Assembly (NCBI GenBank): GCA_026874595.1
Contig: CM049320.1
Span: 19,046,988 to 19,110,987 of the forward strand
Reading direction: 5' to 3'
Origin: Sipunculus nudus
Taxonomy: Eukaryota > Annelida > Sipuncula > Golfingiida > Sipunculidae
Length of the DNA stretch: 64,000 nucleotides
Each line of letters opens with the position of its first letter. Within the stretch, counting starts at the first letter, position 1. Of this stretch, positions 11,211 through 23,527 are shown piece by piece. Under the pieces are notes generated by a model. The model worked only from the letters and a program-made list of their open reading frames with translations, searched no databases and had not been told where the DNA came from. The position numbers and the translations under genes are program-made.

Positions 11211-11245
<35 letters not shown>
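11211..11245. repeat. (AT)n microsatellite
   Basis: About 17 TA units. Confidence 0.95.
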
Positions 11246-11247
<2 letters not shown>

Positions 11248-11445
11248 GAAGTAAATTTCAAGAGTTCGGGATGTTCAGGCAAACGTATTGGGGAGTTCCA
11301 TCGTCCCAATGGGATATGATACGTGTAAAATTTTAAGGGTTTTGTTAATATTGAGTGTGTTTCCTATTTTAATTAATTATCATGTCATTATATGACTAGA
11401 AATCGTGTTTTTATAAGAATATTTGCTTATAGCGAAATAAAACAC

Positions 11446-11520
11446 ACACACATATATATACATGGTTGTCCGACATATAATATATACATAGATAATCCTT
11501 TGGGTCATTACCTGTTAAAT
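11446..11520 (+). repeat. Short repeat linked to AT tract, copy 1
   Basis: The text GGTTGTCCGACATATAA then AGATAATCCTTTGGGTCATTA directly follows a CA/TA tract. The same arrangement occurs at 26691-26775, so the microsatellite and flank probably spread together as part of a mobile repeat. Confidence 0.6.
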
Positions 11521-11876
11521 TAGTCCGTCATAGAGTGATAAGCTAAATGAAAGGGCCATATTGTTCAATTTTCGTTTCGGCCAACGGGAAGTTTTCACAT
11601 TAATGGTAGAGCGGAACAATACTAAAACTGTTTATGCCACTATTCTATTAAATATTTCATAGCTGAAATCACTGAATTATTTAAAAGCCTACTTCCATGA
11701 AAAAAATAAATTGAAATACTACTGATGGTTTATTCATTTACATGTATATGTATAAATTATGGTATAATAAAATCAAGCTTTGCGCACTTAACCGTTAAAA
11801 TTTAAATCGAAAGACCCGTAATCCACCCCACTCAGGAGCCTCAAGCCAAACAGAAGCGTCCTGGCCAAGGCGATTG
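11521..11876. other. Intergenic, no gene seen
   Basis: AT-rich to about 11815, then a sharp rise in GC towards the block with the CRE-like site and the THAP-like exon. Confidence 0.45.
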
Positions 11877-11884
11877 TGACGTCA
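11877..11884. promoter_or_regulatory. CRE-type palindrome TGACGTCA upstream of the THAP-like fragment
   Basis: A perfect TGACGTCA, the consensus for CREB/ATF bZIP factors, lies 65 bp upstream of the ATG at 11950. The wider block GTGACGTCACAACCAGAACA has a close relative on the minus strand at 14575-14597, so it may be the leader of a repeated gene or element. Confidence 0.4.
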
Positions 11885-11949
11885 CAACCAGAACACTCCG
11901 GGCTGTATTGTAATGGCATCAGTTGAGTTTAACACGATCTGGGGAAAAT

Positions 11950-12166
11950 ATGCCAAAGTATTGCGTCGTCGGGTTGAGCAGTAAGATCAAGGGTGATGGT
12001 GTGAGCTTAATCATATTTTAACAAGTGTTTAAGACACATGTTCGTGCCAAATGGACAGGATTTCCTTTACAGAAGAGGCCGAACTGGACCCGGCCGGGCA
12101 TGATCTGGGAAGGGGATTCCCCAGGTTTGGCCACTGACATGAGGGTGCGTACGGACTTTTCCTGAC
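11950..12166 (+). pseudogene. THAP-domain-like fragment
   Basis: From the ATG at 11950 the frame reads MPKYCVVGLSSKIKGDGVSL, resembling the start of THAP zinc-finger domains (MP-x2-C ... G-[VI]-S). The second zinc Cys of the usual GC pair is replaced by Leu, and the frame stops at TAA after 23 codons. About 75 bp further a second stretch reads GFPLQKRPNWTRPG, which fits the THAP FP(L/K)...W segment. The later Cys and His ligands are not seen. Best read as a decayed THAP exon pair (gene or P-like/hAT-like transposon origin); chance resemblance is possible. Confidence 0.35.
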
Positions 12167-14126
12167 ATTTAGTCACCTTTGTTGCCACTCTATATCCCTT
12201 ACATGCGTAGGCTGCTAACTAGGAAATGATGCTGCTTTTCATCTTAACGACTCCTGTATGATGTATCTCTTAGTCTTCAACTTTGCACCTGTTATTCCCC
12301 GACTCGGCCTTGACACGTTGGGAACTGGCACCACGCAGTCTGCACTGACGCCGTATCAGGATTTCAAGCGACGTGTTATATGACAACCAACATATAGCTG
12401 CTTGTTGATCGTATATGTTTAATAATATCAAACTGATCAATCAATTTATTTATAATTAAATGTGTTTGATCGCTTGTAAATGATAAACTTTATTTTTTAT
12501 TTTGGACTTTTTTTACAAGTTTCAAGACACATATATATGACCGAAGGGGTCACGTAAAGCTCGGTGCATGGTGCCTCAGCAAAGGCATTAGCATTGGAGA
12601 AACAATATGATTCTAAAAAAAAAGCCCACGTAAAAATCGTTACTCCTTATTGTATACAATAATCAGAATAATTCATTTTCAATTCTTTTGAAATATCAGA
12701 CAATTAACAATTAAAAAAATTATACCATGCATTTCAGCATATTTTTATTCTGTGCCCAAATAATAATAAAAAAAGATAGGCTTCGTAATGGCTTCCTTGC
12801 ATTAAACGTGTGTGTTGTATATGTGTTGGGGATATTTTCACTCTGTTTGAAATTTTTTTTTAACTTTTCTTTTAAGTATCTGTAATGATAAAATGTTATA
12901 TTGTTTTAAAAATGTGTATTTGTTGTATAAAATGTTATAAGCAATGTTTAATAAAAAAAAAAGACCAAAAAAATTCCATGCCAAGTAAGCACACAAATTA
13001 CACGCATACATATAATTTAAGAGGTGTTTAAAATGTAATAAGTATGTAAATTTAAGTATGTAATACTTGTATATGAAATATGAATATATAACGTGTATAC
13101 ATGTAAATATGATATATATACATGTATATATATGTGTGTGTGTGTAGCTATATAAAGATAGACACTTGTGGTATGTATATAACAAAATATCAAATCAATT
13201 ACCCAGTCAGTCATAAAGAGAACTCGAAATCTGTTTCAGCAGTCTCTCTCCTTCCTTGTTAGTATGATTTGCCATATTGCACTCAAAGATGTTACACTTG
13301 AATCTTCAGATGATACACCGGCCGAAGTACCCATGCATTTAGTTCAAATATACCTTACCAAAGACAACATATGGGTAATTTTGTATAATTTTAAATGATA
13401 ATTTATTGTAAATGTACTTTTCTTGGAATTTAATCTGCTATCATGCAGAGTATTATAACTGAAATGTATGGTTTCTGGACACATTTGTTTTTCCATATTA
13501 CACAATTCTTAAACTGGAGGATACTAAAAGTACCCCTGAAATCCAGATAAACGGTTTTACATCAGCCCAAACAAAAACAAAGCAATTATTCTTAAAATCT
13601 TGCTTGTAAATTTTTATTTGCACAAGTAAACCCTAGCTGAGGCAGTATGGCAAGAACTTTACCTATAACATTGTATATATATATAATTATAAAAGGAAAG
13701 AGTGTAAATTATATAAATAATCAAATGTATGTATCATTTCCATGATGATGGCCCGGGGTGGGGGGGGGGGGAGTACTTAAAATTAGTACAACCCTCCATC
13801 GGGATGGGTGTGGTACGTATACAGCTTCATTTAAGACTAGCCCAGTGTGTGGTACTATAAGGTTACATGTATTTATGAGGTAAGGCCTGCCAGGTAAAAA
13901 CTCGCTTTACGAAAAGTATATATAGTAATACTACTGCTAAACAAAAAAGGGCTTATCAATGTCAAAACAACAATTTTGCATTTCTGATTATGAAGCATGT
14001 ATGTATAAATTATGATAAAAAGACAGGACCAGCGCTTTATTCATACGACAAAACAAAGTTGCTTATCAGCTGATTTTTGCAGAATTAAAATATGTCACAA
14101 CGGCACCAGACACACAACAACAAACT
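12167..14126. other. Intergenic, no gene seen
   Basis: AT-rich with poly-A/T runs, a TATATACATG/TGTGTG tract at 13100-13146 and a G-run at 13757-13771. Minus-strand frames at 12838-13185 are low-complexity Tyr/Ile/His translations of TA-rich sequence and are not credible genes. Confidence 0.5.
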
Positions 14127-14672
14127 TTGTTGCAAAGCGTCGCGAGCGATATTGAACAAACTCGACCAAGTCAAGAATCACCATCGGCATTTTGTACTAC
14201 TCTACATTTTCTTGCTATAAATATAATATTAATGAAAATTCTCGTTATTTTGATAATAATCACCAGATTGAGAATATCCCTTAACATTCCCACAGACTCC
14301 ATCCTCGATTTTGTACAGCCTGTCACTTCGTCACTGGAATCAAACCTGTTGGCGTGTTGGCTTGCAGTGTCACCGACTTCTGTTTCTAACAACGTATACC
14401 TTGCCCAAAATTACATGAGGCTAATGTCGAAGTTGCCATTAATCTACAGATCTAAATTCGCCGCTTTATTCTCCTTTAACGTGTCTCAGACATTGTCATC
14501 TTACGATGATTCCTCCGTCTCGCATGATCAGATCGATCCGTCGGCCTTGCTGAAACCACGTGGACGCGCAACCGGGGTTCTGATTGTGACGTCACACACG
14601 TCCCAAAGCTGTCTCAACTTTTTCAGGGGGCTCCCAGGACTCTGTTCACAAATTCGTTCCTACCACGGATAG
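14127..14672 (+). other. 181-codon open frame of unknown meaning
   Basis: The longest + frame in this part of the window. The translation is Ser/Leu/Ile-rich with two hydrophobic stretches (around codons 25-50) but no domain I recognise. The last third overlaps the minus-strand TGACGTCA block that resembles 11860-11900, so the real sense strand may be minus. Probably a chance frame. Confidence 0.2.
14587..14594. promoter_or_regulatory. Second CRE-type palindrome TGACGTCA
   Basis: Read on the minus strand, GTGACGTCACAATCAGAAC matches the block at 11875-11895 with one mismatch beyond the palindrome. Confidence 0.35.
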
Positions 14673-14872
14673 TAGCTCCCCAATGTCAGTAATTTTTACA
14701 TCTATTCTATTTGTAGGTTCATGCCTTTCATATATGCAAAAACACCCAGAGGCTGAAGTAGGCCTTTAAATCGCTGTATTGGCCTGGCGGCTCAAAGGAA
14801 GCAAATGGTATCAGTCTCATTATCATCGACTTAGTGGCATATTTTTGTTCAGCACATGTTAGATGTACATGG

Positions 14873-14892
14873 CTCTCTCTCTCTCTCTCTCG

Positions 14893-14954
<62 letters not shown>
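14873..14954. repeat. (CT)n-(AT)n compound microsatellite
   Basis: A CT tract (14873-14909, one G interruption) runs straight into an AT tract (14910-14954). Confidence 0.95.
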
Positions 14955-14956
<2 letters not shown>

Positions 14957-15184
14957 AGTGGAGTAAAGAGAGTGTCTTTTCAAGCATCTATGTAGTAGAT
15001 AACCTATATATATTATAGCGTATGATTTCACCGCAATGATACGTTTTTTTTAAGAATTGGCTTATGACAAGTGTTTAGCGCTAAGGTTAGTGGTCGGGAA
15101 TTCTATGGTACAATAATGAGAACTTAGTGTGAAGGTAAATTCCAAGATGAACCTAGACCCTGGGAATCTTGCCTTTTTTTAGAC

Positions 15185-16210
15185 AAGATATGTTTAAATT
15201 TCTCGGGCACACACAAGTGTGAAAATAAGACTGAATAAATCTGCCAACAGATGGTGTATCACTTATCTTACAAACCACAAACCATATGATTGTCACAATA
15301 ATATCTCATTAACATAAGATACTATACAATGTGGAATTCCACAAGACTCCGTACTTGGTCTATTCTTATTCGTGTTATATATCAATGATATGGTTAAACA
15401 TTTATGCATCTCCATTATCTTTCCCTTATTATTTTCACATGATAATAATGATTTTATAAATGGTAAAAGCCCATCTAACCCAGTTGACTGTGAATACTGA
15501 TTTTGTAGTAAACTAGTTCAGTAGCTTGATGAAAATATTTTAACACTGAATACTAAAAATAAAATCAATTCATATTTTTAGCCTTAACCAACGAGCACCA
15601 ACTTTAATAAAGTATTGTGATGAATGTAATAAAATTTGGAGAGTAACCTCTTCGAAGTTTCAGGAGTGATAACAGATGGGCCAAGCACATATTGCATATA
15701 AATACGAACATTTCCTAAAGTATTGTAATTATGGTGACAGGTATAAATATTTGCTACAAGAGTATACCCCTTTTACATTTTATAATATTTTTATCTAGTC
15801 ATATTTGACCGACGATATCGGGTTATAGGGTTCTGCAAGTAAACCTGTATTACTGTCACTATTTAGGCTGCTTCAGAGGGTTATACGAACTATCACCCCA
15901 CTCCTTATACTTCACATACACATGATCTCTTTAATTAACAGTTACAGTTATGGTGATGGTTTTAAAGTTATTTATGAACTGTTACCTATGTTTGTAACAG
16001 AACTATTTTACAAATACAAATAAAAACACATTCTCAGAGGAAAAGAAAGCATATTTTCTCTGTGCCAGTGTAAAAAACTGCAACCGACAGTAAAACTTTA
16101 CAATGCAGTTTGAAAGGTGTTAGAAGATGGATCAATATTCGTTCAGAAATTGATCTTTGTAGTGGAAAGATACCATTTTTTTGTCTGAAAGAATGTTTTT
16201 TTTCCATTAA
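15185..16210 (+). pseudogene. Degenerate non-LTR retrotransposon, RT and C-terminal part (CR1/Jockey-like)
   Basis: The + strand translates, across several frames, to the landmarks of LINE reverse transcriptase. RWCITYLTNHKPYD (about 15250) precedes QCGIPQDSVLGLFLFVLYIN (15327-15386), the GxPQGSxLGPxLFxLYINDM block with G-to-D and P-to-L changes. Further on come text typical of the thumb and post-RT part (NKIWRVTSSKFQE, LFRLLQRVIRTIT) and a LINE-like tail to about 16210. The catalytic YADD box is not intact near 15420-15450. Many stops and frameshifts make it an old 5'-truncated insertion. Confidence 0.7.
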
Positions 16211-17439
16211 GAACCTTACTTTATTATTTTTATAATAATTATGTTTATTATTTTATTTTCCAATCGCTATCAACATCCCTCCGGGATAATTTACTGGGAT
16301 TATGTGTCTCTCACATCCCACGCCCTATCGAACCCTGACTCGTTAATATTATTAGTTTTTCCATATGGCCTATACCAACGGCTGCCATTCCCTTACAGAC
16401 TTATTCCTGGATGTCACAGGTAAACTTGCAATTTTAAAATCACATAAAACCTTGTATAAAATAGAGATATATATTTCTCACATAAACTTACTATATGGTC
16501 CTTGGTCATATCATAATATTTATAATAGAATATGGGACAAGGTTTTGGAGGTCCGAGAACCTTGAAATATTGTGATTGTGTCCACTCAAAACTCAAAATT
16601 AAGTTTAACATGTGGTCGAACATATATGTCTCAGCCCGCATGCCTTAAATGATAACACCCTGAGAAATCAACTGCTGGCCACTGGTGTATGTCGTTTTGA
16701 GTTGATTCAACTCTCCCAGCATATGTCTGCACCAAGATAACTTACTTTTTTCAATTAATTTTGGTATTGAGGGGACATATACTCTATGAGTTAGTCACCA
16801 TTGTTGCATACATAGTTATATACCAATGATATATTTCATGCATATATTATTGTGTGAATTATTCACACAGAAAAGAGTCACTATTTCCTTGTGTTGGCCT
16901 ATTTTCCTTGATCATTTGAACACTCATTTATGACCAATCTTGTTTGGTGTTTACGTTAGTAAAATTATAAATACCTACAAAGACGTGTTTGTACATTAGT
17001 AATGACGACAATAAGCGCTGTTATTCAAGGCCAAAAGGTTCGAGTTCTCAACAATTATCCGAGCGTGTGTTATGTGGGCAGATGGGTGGAATTACCTAAA
17101 GTAATATATACACTTCGGTCGATCTTCTGAACCTACACGTGTTATGCTTCGACAGGTTTCCCAGGATTCATTCAACAGAAAAAATAATATATTATATTAT
17201 ATAACATATAATATATGTTACATAGAACCTGGAGAAAACCAAAATTAATACTCTCTTCCCCTTGTAATATTACTTTAAAAATGTTCCTATTTCCTGCACA
17301 CTTCAACTGTTTTTTCGATCATCACACCAATAACTAACGAATTCACATAACGAACGCAGTCAGTCGGTTATATTTGATAAATTATCCACTTTTGTTCTAG
17401 GATTATTATACGTCTGATCTTATCCACTGAACAGCGTAT
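16211..17439. other. Intergenic, no gene seen
   Basis: AT-rich. 17183-17222 is a locally self-complementary TATAATATAT/ATATATTATA stretch. 17285-17400 resembles 30650-30765 (AACTGTTTTTTCGATCATCAC versus CGCTTTTCATCACACTAATAACTAA), a low-copy diverged repeat. Confidence 0.5.
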
Positions 17440-17553
17440 GATATCTCTTTCAACAAACCTGAAGTGTTCATACAGCCAGGCATCCAATATTGTACAAGGT
17501 ATAAGAAAATAAAATTATATATTATTTTGAAAAAACAGCATGCTATACATACA

Positions 17554-17604
<51 letters not shown>

Positions 17605-18728
17605 CAGCATGATTTTATATGTAATATATAAATATACAGTGAAACCTTTATATTGTATGTACCTATAGAACCGGGCCACCCTGCCTACTTTATAGGCGTG
17701 CTGACTGCATTGATGTCATAAGAGCAACACAAATTATAAGGTGAAATCAAAACATTCTTAAACAAAAAAAAACAGTCCACTAATAGAGGGGCGCACTTAA
17801 TGGAGTTGCCCATCAGAAGAGGTTAAAAACTCCTCCAGACAAGATATTGTAGTAAGGATTCTATAATATATATGTTTGTGTGTGCGTGAGGGTATGTGAG
17901 AGTGTTTGTAAAATTAACACTTGTTGGTGAGCGCCTGTGGGCACTATATATGGAATGAGAATGCAAATCTCATTGGCGCTGAGGCAATATTCATGCGAGG
18001 GACCTTCAACCCCCAATCCACTGTATAAGCACAAAGCAACCATCCAGTATTGTGTATTGATAATATTGGTGTGCGGCGGGTGCTGACTGAGTGAAGGGGA
18101 AGTTGAAAGATCAGATCATCTTCTGTGTAAATATTTGTGGATGACCTGCTTTCCTTGTGAAAAGTATTAAGTGAACATACCAACTAAAACACAACTGTCT
18201 ATGACAGGCTAATTCATATTTGCTCCAATAAAATGAATATATTTTTCCTCGTTTCTATAATACATCCTTCATGTACAGTGTAGTTTAAATATTATTTTAT
18301 TTAAAGAAGAGAGGCAACTGACAAATAAAGAGGTGTGATGTACATTTGATTCTTAGGTCATCACAGGTATTTTTGTTATGTGTATTATTCAGATATGCTG
18401 CAACAGATCAAGAATAATGTAACATGTTTACAATTATCATACATTTGCTTGTTTACGTAAAGTCCTGCCTCATATATATGTTAACGGTGATTAAGTAGAG
18501 TGTAAATGCAAATACACACACGCTCTGATAAATGCAAATTGTTCACACGCTCTGATTTAGGGATAAGGAAGTATATATAAATCTAGTATAACATATGTCT
18601 CGAAACTTACCAACCGATTCTCAATGTGTATTCTTCTGAATACGTCGACAGGTAGAAGTGCGCATGAGCAAAATTGGAAATTCCAATATGAGTCAGCCCA
18701 TACGGTGTACTGTATATTTGGGGCGAGT
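17440..18728. repeat. Dispersed repeat, copy B
   Basis: Aligns by eye with 8395-10750 (copy A) in order and orientation, without copy A's ~1-kb internal block and with an (AT)n tract at 17556-17602. It ends near the point where copy A turns into the palindrome (GTACTGTATATTTGGG versus GTACTGTACGTCCGGG). Non-coding. Confidence 0.7.
17556..17602. repeat. (AT)n microsatellite
   Basis: About 23 units inside dispersed repeat copy B. Confidence 0.95.
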
Positions 18729-19081
18729 TAGTGGCAGGAGCTCTGTAATGGCCGTCTTGTGTAACATTTAGTTTCTCCTTAGTATTTCCGATTGCTTATA
18801 CAATCTGATTTTCCATTAAATGCGTATGTGAAATATGATATTTAATTTTGCAGTTTAACCTTTTCCATTTATCAGCTTATGATGTGTTAATCATTAAAAC
18901 ACCCGTCATAATCTTTAAAAGGCCCCCTAATGCTAGTCACGTGCAAAACTACCATTCGACTGACGCCTTTGGGACAATCTGATTTTTTGTGCTAGGTTTT
19001 AGTGTTGCTGGTGAAGACTAACGATTACTTATAGTAAGTAGGTGCTATTTACATACAACTATTTTTAGTATGGTACAGAGC
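18729..19081. other. Intergenic, no gene seen
   Basis: No coding signal and no recognised repeat. Confidence 0.5.
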
Positions 19082-19204
19082 ATGGCACGACCCGCTTCAG
19101 TGAACACAGGTCGTGATTTTACGGTCTCGTCGGCATGATTTGGGCAAAGCAGGTCATGGACCGCTTCAATGAACACGGGTCGTGATTTTACCGGTCTCGT
19201 CGGT
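19082..19204. repeat. Imperfect tandem duplication, ~71-bp period
   Basis: GACCCGCTTCAGTGAACACA...GGTCGTGATTTTACGGTCTCGTCGG (19082-19132) is repeated with few changes at 19153-19204. Each unit contains inverted CACGACC / GGTCGTG text able to form a small stem. Confidence 0.85.
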
Positions 19205-19884
19205 TGGATGTGTTACATTTAATATATTACGTCATTGGAGGAGATACATGTCCTTTGTTTACCGTGTTCGCAGCTCTTTTTTAGAAGCGAGGTTTGCCTT
19301 TTTATCACAAAGGTGAAAGAGGTTCTAAATAGGTATCACGGTCTTTCTATCACAAACAAGTCACAAGACAAAGGCAAATGTAACTTGATGCACGACTACC
19401 TATATCATAAAATATGAAGTGTAAACACATAGTGTCACACAGAATCAATGGACCGTGACGCTCAGCTGAATTTGACATACAAGCGATGCTTTCAATAGTT
19501 ATAATAATTGATGTTATGATCAAAATATGATCTATGTTATGCAAAACATTAGATAAAGTGACATACAAACAAGGCCTGTTAAATATACTTAAAGATATTA
19601 AGGTTCGTGTCAACATTTCTTTCTAACTTTTTTTTCTGTACACAACCTGAAATAGACTTGCACCAGGCACGATCAGCTTTTCAACGGTCAAAATGCGGTT
19701 TTTTTTTTCAAGTTTTCAATGGTGTTTATTCTGTGTGACTTCGTTCATGTTTCTTTTCCTAGTTTTGGAGTTGTTGCGTGCGCAGATGATATGACCTCCG
19801 GTTACACGCTCTTGTCATGATATACAGACACCCGCGGACTGTGGTTAATCACATGCAGAACCATTACACAGTCTATGTGCCGTG
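19205..19884. other. Intergenic, no gene seen
   Basis: Only short frames; poly-T runs near 19630 and 19700. No family recognised. Confidence 0.5.
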
Positions 19885-20150
19885 TTTTGTGGTCATGTGG
19901 TTGAGCACAGGACAAAAGCGCTGAGATCGTGAGTACTAATCTCAGTCATGGCAATGAGATTTTTAACGTTCTCTTACTAGCCAGGGTTAGCGCCCTGTCG
20001 GCTTAATGGGAAGATCTAGCCCTAATGCCGTGTTTAACACACAAAAGAGTAAATAATATCAGAATCTACAATTAAAGGAAACGTATGTAACTGTCTATCC
20101 CGGGATGGAATGCTGCAGATATAAATGCTTAAGTAAGCTAGAATTAATAA
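19885..20150 (+). mobile_element. tRNA-derived SINE, copy 1
   Basis: Head: GTGGTTGAGCACAGG (box A-like) and ATCGTGAGTACTAATCTCAGT (degraded box B region). Body: AGCGCCCTGTCGGCTTAATGGGAAGATCTAGCC. Tail: GGGATGGAATGCTGCAGATATA. The same order of blocks occurs at 32481-32845 (+), 58100-58320 (-) and 60185-60395 (-). Confidence 0.7.
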
Positions 20151-22035
20151 TGGAGTCAGAGCGATATAATTTCTGAAAAGATTTCACTTAGGTTTTCATG
20201 GATTTTAAATGCTCATTTAACTTGTTCTAAAGTACCCATCTAGGTGCTCAAGAAAATATTATCTCCCGAAGCGTGCTAGATAAAGATCATAGTGAATTTA
20301 TTTCCTAGGAACTAGTTCGAGGCTCAACAGTTAATAACCATGCCCTCTCTGATTGTTTGGATGCTTAATATTGTGTTTTAGCGTGCAAAATATAGGTCAC
20401 TATGAGCAAAAGTCAGGTTTACCAGGAGATTTGCCTAGGACATCACTGACACAATACTGAAGGTATGAGAGACCAGATGCTTTTAAATGGTAGACCAAAC
20501 TAGCTGAAACTCAATATATTAAAACAATACACGTACATTTCTTTGGAGAGGTGCTCCATACGTAAAAACACTGATGATAGCAAGCGTCCAATAAGAGACA
20601 CAAATCACTTAGTCAGCCACTCCGAAGTCCGTTACAGAGGTATTCCTCAGACACTGACTGTTTACGCTTACATACATCATTGCTCAGCTGTACAGACTAT
20701 GATGAACGCAGACTCTAGACTCTAGACTGCAGATAATCGTCAGGCTTCCCCAAGCTGGCGCAATTGAAGTGATTTCTTCTCAACCACGGCTAATATGTGC
20801 TTGTTAACATCACAAGTCCCAACCGTCCTCTGGCCAATCATCACTCTATAATATGCTGACTGTCACTAATTACATGAATATTAAATGGACAGGCCTACAG
20901 AGATCAAACTCTGAGAAGAAGCAAACTTAGCTGGTGTTCGGCCTTTGAAGTCTACAATTAACGATTTTGCTATAAGATCAGTCTAGACATTAACCGGTTC
21001 CAAAAGAATTAAGCTGTACTGAAATTAACATCAAATGAGGCACCTGTGCTCTCTTAGTTTCTATGCTAACTTCTAACCATGGTACTCTATATCAAATAAC
21101 AATTAATTATAAATAAAACAATCATCTGGTTATACTCCCTGCTTGAACATGCAATAATATAACAAAGTCACACTCCTCTGGTGACAATCAGAGAATTAAA
21201 GCTATAAGATTTCACGTCTAACGGTTGAGTTGTGTGTACTATCTGGCTTATAGTGTGCTCAAAATCAGGTTTGGCCTGTAGTTCGTAGAATTTAGGTTAC
21301 CATGACCTAATCGCAGATGGCTTTGCTGAGATTCCCCCTAGATTTTACGTTACAACATTCTAGAAATAACGATTAAACTTTGCATCCATCTGACTTTCAG
21401 GCTGTTCAAATCTTAATGACTTTAGGAAAGCAGTGAAACCCTAAAATCACAACCACATTGATAGTCTTTTTGGGGGGGGGGGGGGATTCTAAGTTACCTG
21501 AATTGTATATTCGGTCGCATTTGTAGGGTGGTGGCAAAGCTGGGTTCCACTGCATATAAGAGTATGTGGACAGATGTTTGGTCCATCAAGATGGGGAATA
21601 TGTTAATTGAGCGGTTTCAGTTATTTCATTTTTACGATTGTTATTATTTCACAGTTTGCTAGTATTGTAGTATGGAGGCAGCGTCACACACACACACACA
21701 CACACACACATATGTAAATATCATATTAATGTACATTTATATTGGGCACTTTATAGTGTGATACTGCTCAAAAGCGCATTAGAGAATATAACATATTAAA
21801 AGATATATAAGAAAGACGTAACTAACTTCACAGAACTAAACAAGATATGAATTATGCTACAAACCTAAAATAAATCATTATTTACTTAGAGCAGTTTCTA
21901 AGACCTTTATGGACATTGCACTTTAATTTTCCCGCATTTATCGAAAAGGCACGGTCGTCATTCACATGTTACCAGGAAGGCCATATAGGGGTGGGGTCAG
22001 CAGGTATAACGTACAGAGACCCAAAGGGTCAAAAA
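20151..22035. other. Intergenic, no gene seen
   Basis: No reading frame with family features. It contains a G-run at 21471-21486 and a (CA)n tract at about 21686-21710. Confidence 0.5.
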
Positions 22036-22570
22036 GGGGCCCGGGACGGCCAGAAATTTCCTTTAGGGCATAAATAAATGTTTTTAAATTTAGACGTCTT
22101 ATTTTTTGTGTTTATATAATTTTGTCCAGATAGCGAGAGAGGGCCCGGGCAGGCCAGGACAGGGTCATGTAAATGCCCCTTGAAAATAAATTGAAAACCT
22201 GTAATTGGGAGTTACCAAAAAAAGCGTAAGAGGGCTTGCATTTGCCTTTATGAGACAAGAAATTGAATAAAAATAAGGGAATCTCTTTTGGCAAATATAT
22301 ATGTAGCTGTTCTCCAGGAGGGCCTGGGTCTACAACAGAGTTTCCTTTAATTAGATCCTTGAAAATGCGGAAATTTGAATTTTTGTCAAACTAGTATAAA
22401 TTTATAATCATGAGTGCTAAGAAGGGAACAAAAAGGTGTTTACTAGATTCAAAAGGTACATGAACATGCATGAACGAAAACATTAATCTCATTTTTATTA
22501 TATTGTGCTAGTTAATGGATAGGTTTTACTTCAGTAGGCTCTACATGGGTCCGGGCGGGCAAAGATTTTT
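22036..22570. repeat. Recurring GGGCCCGGGC-type motif in irregular ~100-230-bp spacing
   Basis: Related GC-rich blocks occur at about 22037 (GGGCCCGGGACGGCCAG), 22141 (GGGCCCGGGCAGGCCAG), 22318 (GGGCCTGGGTCTACAACAG) and 22549 (GGGTCCGGGCGGGCAAAG), each followed by AT-rich text. Two of them share TTTCCTTTA and two share CCTTGAAAAT downstream. Likely a degenerate, old tandem array. Confidence 0.4.
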
Positions 22571-23029
22571 TACCTGACTAAATAAAATGCTTGGTAAAGT
22601 GGAAATTCCAGACTGAGAGTGAACTTTTGATTTTATCATACCGGAGGAGCAGATTTTTCGTACTGATATTTAGTATTATGCACTACATACGTTAAAGAAA
22701 TTAACCCAATAAGTATCTATTCGCAGGTAGGTTTTAAGGCCTGGCGCAAGGTAATCATATTTTCGAAGATTTTATAGTGGTTACATATATTATTATTTTT
22801 GTTAGAATGAAGGGTATATTGATGTTGTGAAAATGTGAAAGATTAATTAATTGTATGTTTTCAGACAATGAAGCTGTTCCTAAAGAAAGAAGCGGGAATA
22901 TGTTTTCGTGGCAGAAGCAAAGCCAAGTGGGTCCGGAACAACGCCCCCCCCCCCCCCGCCCCTTTTATCAGCCACCGTAATTTTTGTGCAGGGTTTCAGG
23001 CTAATATGTGCAACCCCCCACCCCCCACC
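22571..23029. other. Intergenic with C-rich tract
   Basis: AT-rich, then a C-run at 22944-22959 and a second C-rich stretch near 23015-23030. Confidence 0.5.
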
Positions 23030-23135
23030 GACCTGGACTAACCGTGGAAATCTCACTGTTCCTCGGTTTAGATTTTAACTCACGAGCTCCCGGCTTTCAG
23101 TCCAGTGGTCTTCCCCTGAGCCACATAGGCCGGTG
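23030..23135 (-). mobile_element. tRNA-like SINE head fragment
   Basis: On the minus strand GTGGCTCAGGGGAAGACCAC (box A-like) is followed by GTGAGTTAAAATCTAAACCGAGG (degraded box B), matching the head of the SINE family found at 32481. The body is missing or unrecognisable. Confidence 0.5.
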
Positions 23136-23527
23136 AGCCGTGAGATATTTGTGTATAGATATATATAAGAAAACGAGATTTTCACCGAATAACAGCAGTC
23201 ATCGGTACAGCTTTCATTTGCCTATCATAAGAAATCAACCTTATTTTTATTATTATTATTATTATTAGTGATTTTTCACCCAGTCAATAAAATGGAGATA
23301 TTTCTGTGATTTTTATCTCACCATTTTTTCTAATGGGGAGAGGAGTAACCATATTGGGGATTTTTTAAAATCTAAAACGTAAAGATGGCTTTTGAGGCAC
23401 CTGTCACATAAAAATATTAGGCTTTTCTTTGCTTGAACTATAATTATATCTTTCATAACGTGGTGAAGCTTTACGGGGTATATTTTAACCCATCAGCCGC
23501 CAACACATTTTAGCGCATCCCTGTTCT
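23136..23527. other. Intergenic, no gene seen
   Basis: Includes an (ATT)n tract near 23246-23270. Confidence 0.5.

Noticed and set aside
12838-13214. Two overlapping minus-strand frames rich in Tyr/Ile/His
   Set aside because: Direct translation of TA/TG-rich low-complexity DNA.
14849-15031. Minus-strand frame with Arg-Glu and Tyr-Ile repeats
   Set aside because: Translation of the CT/AT microsatellite.
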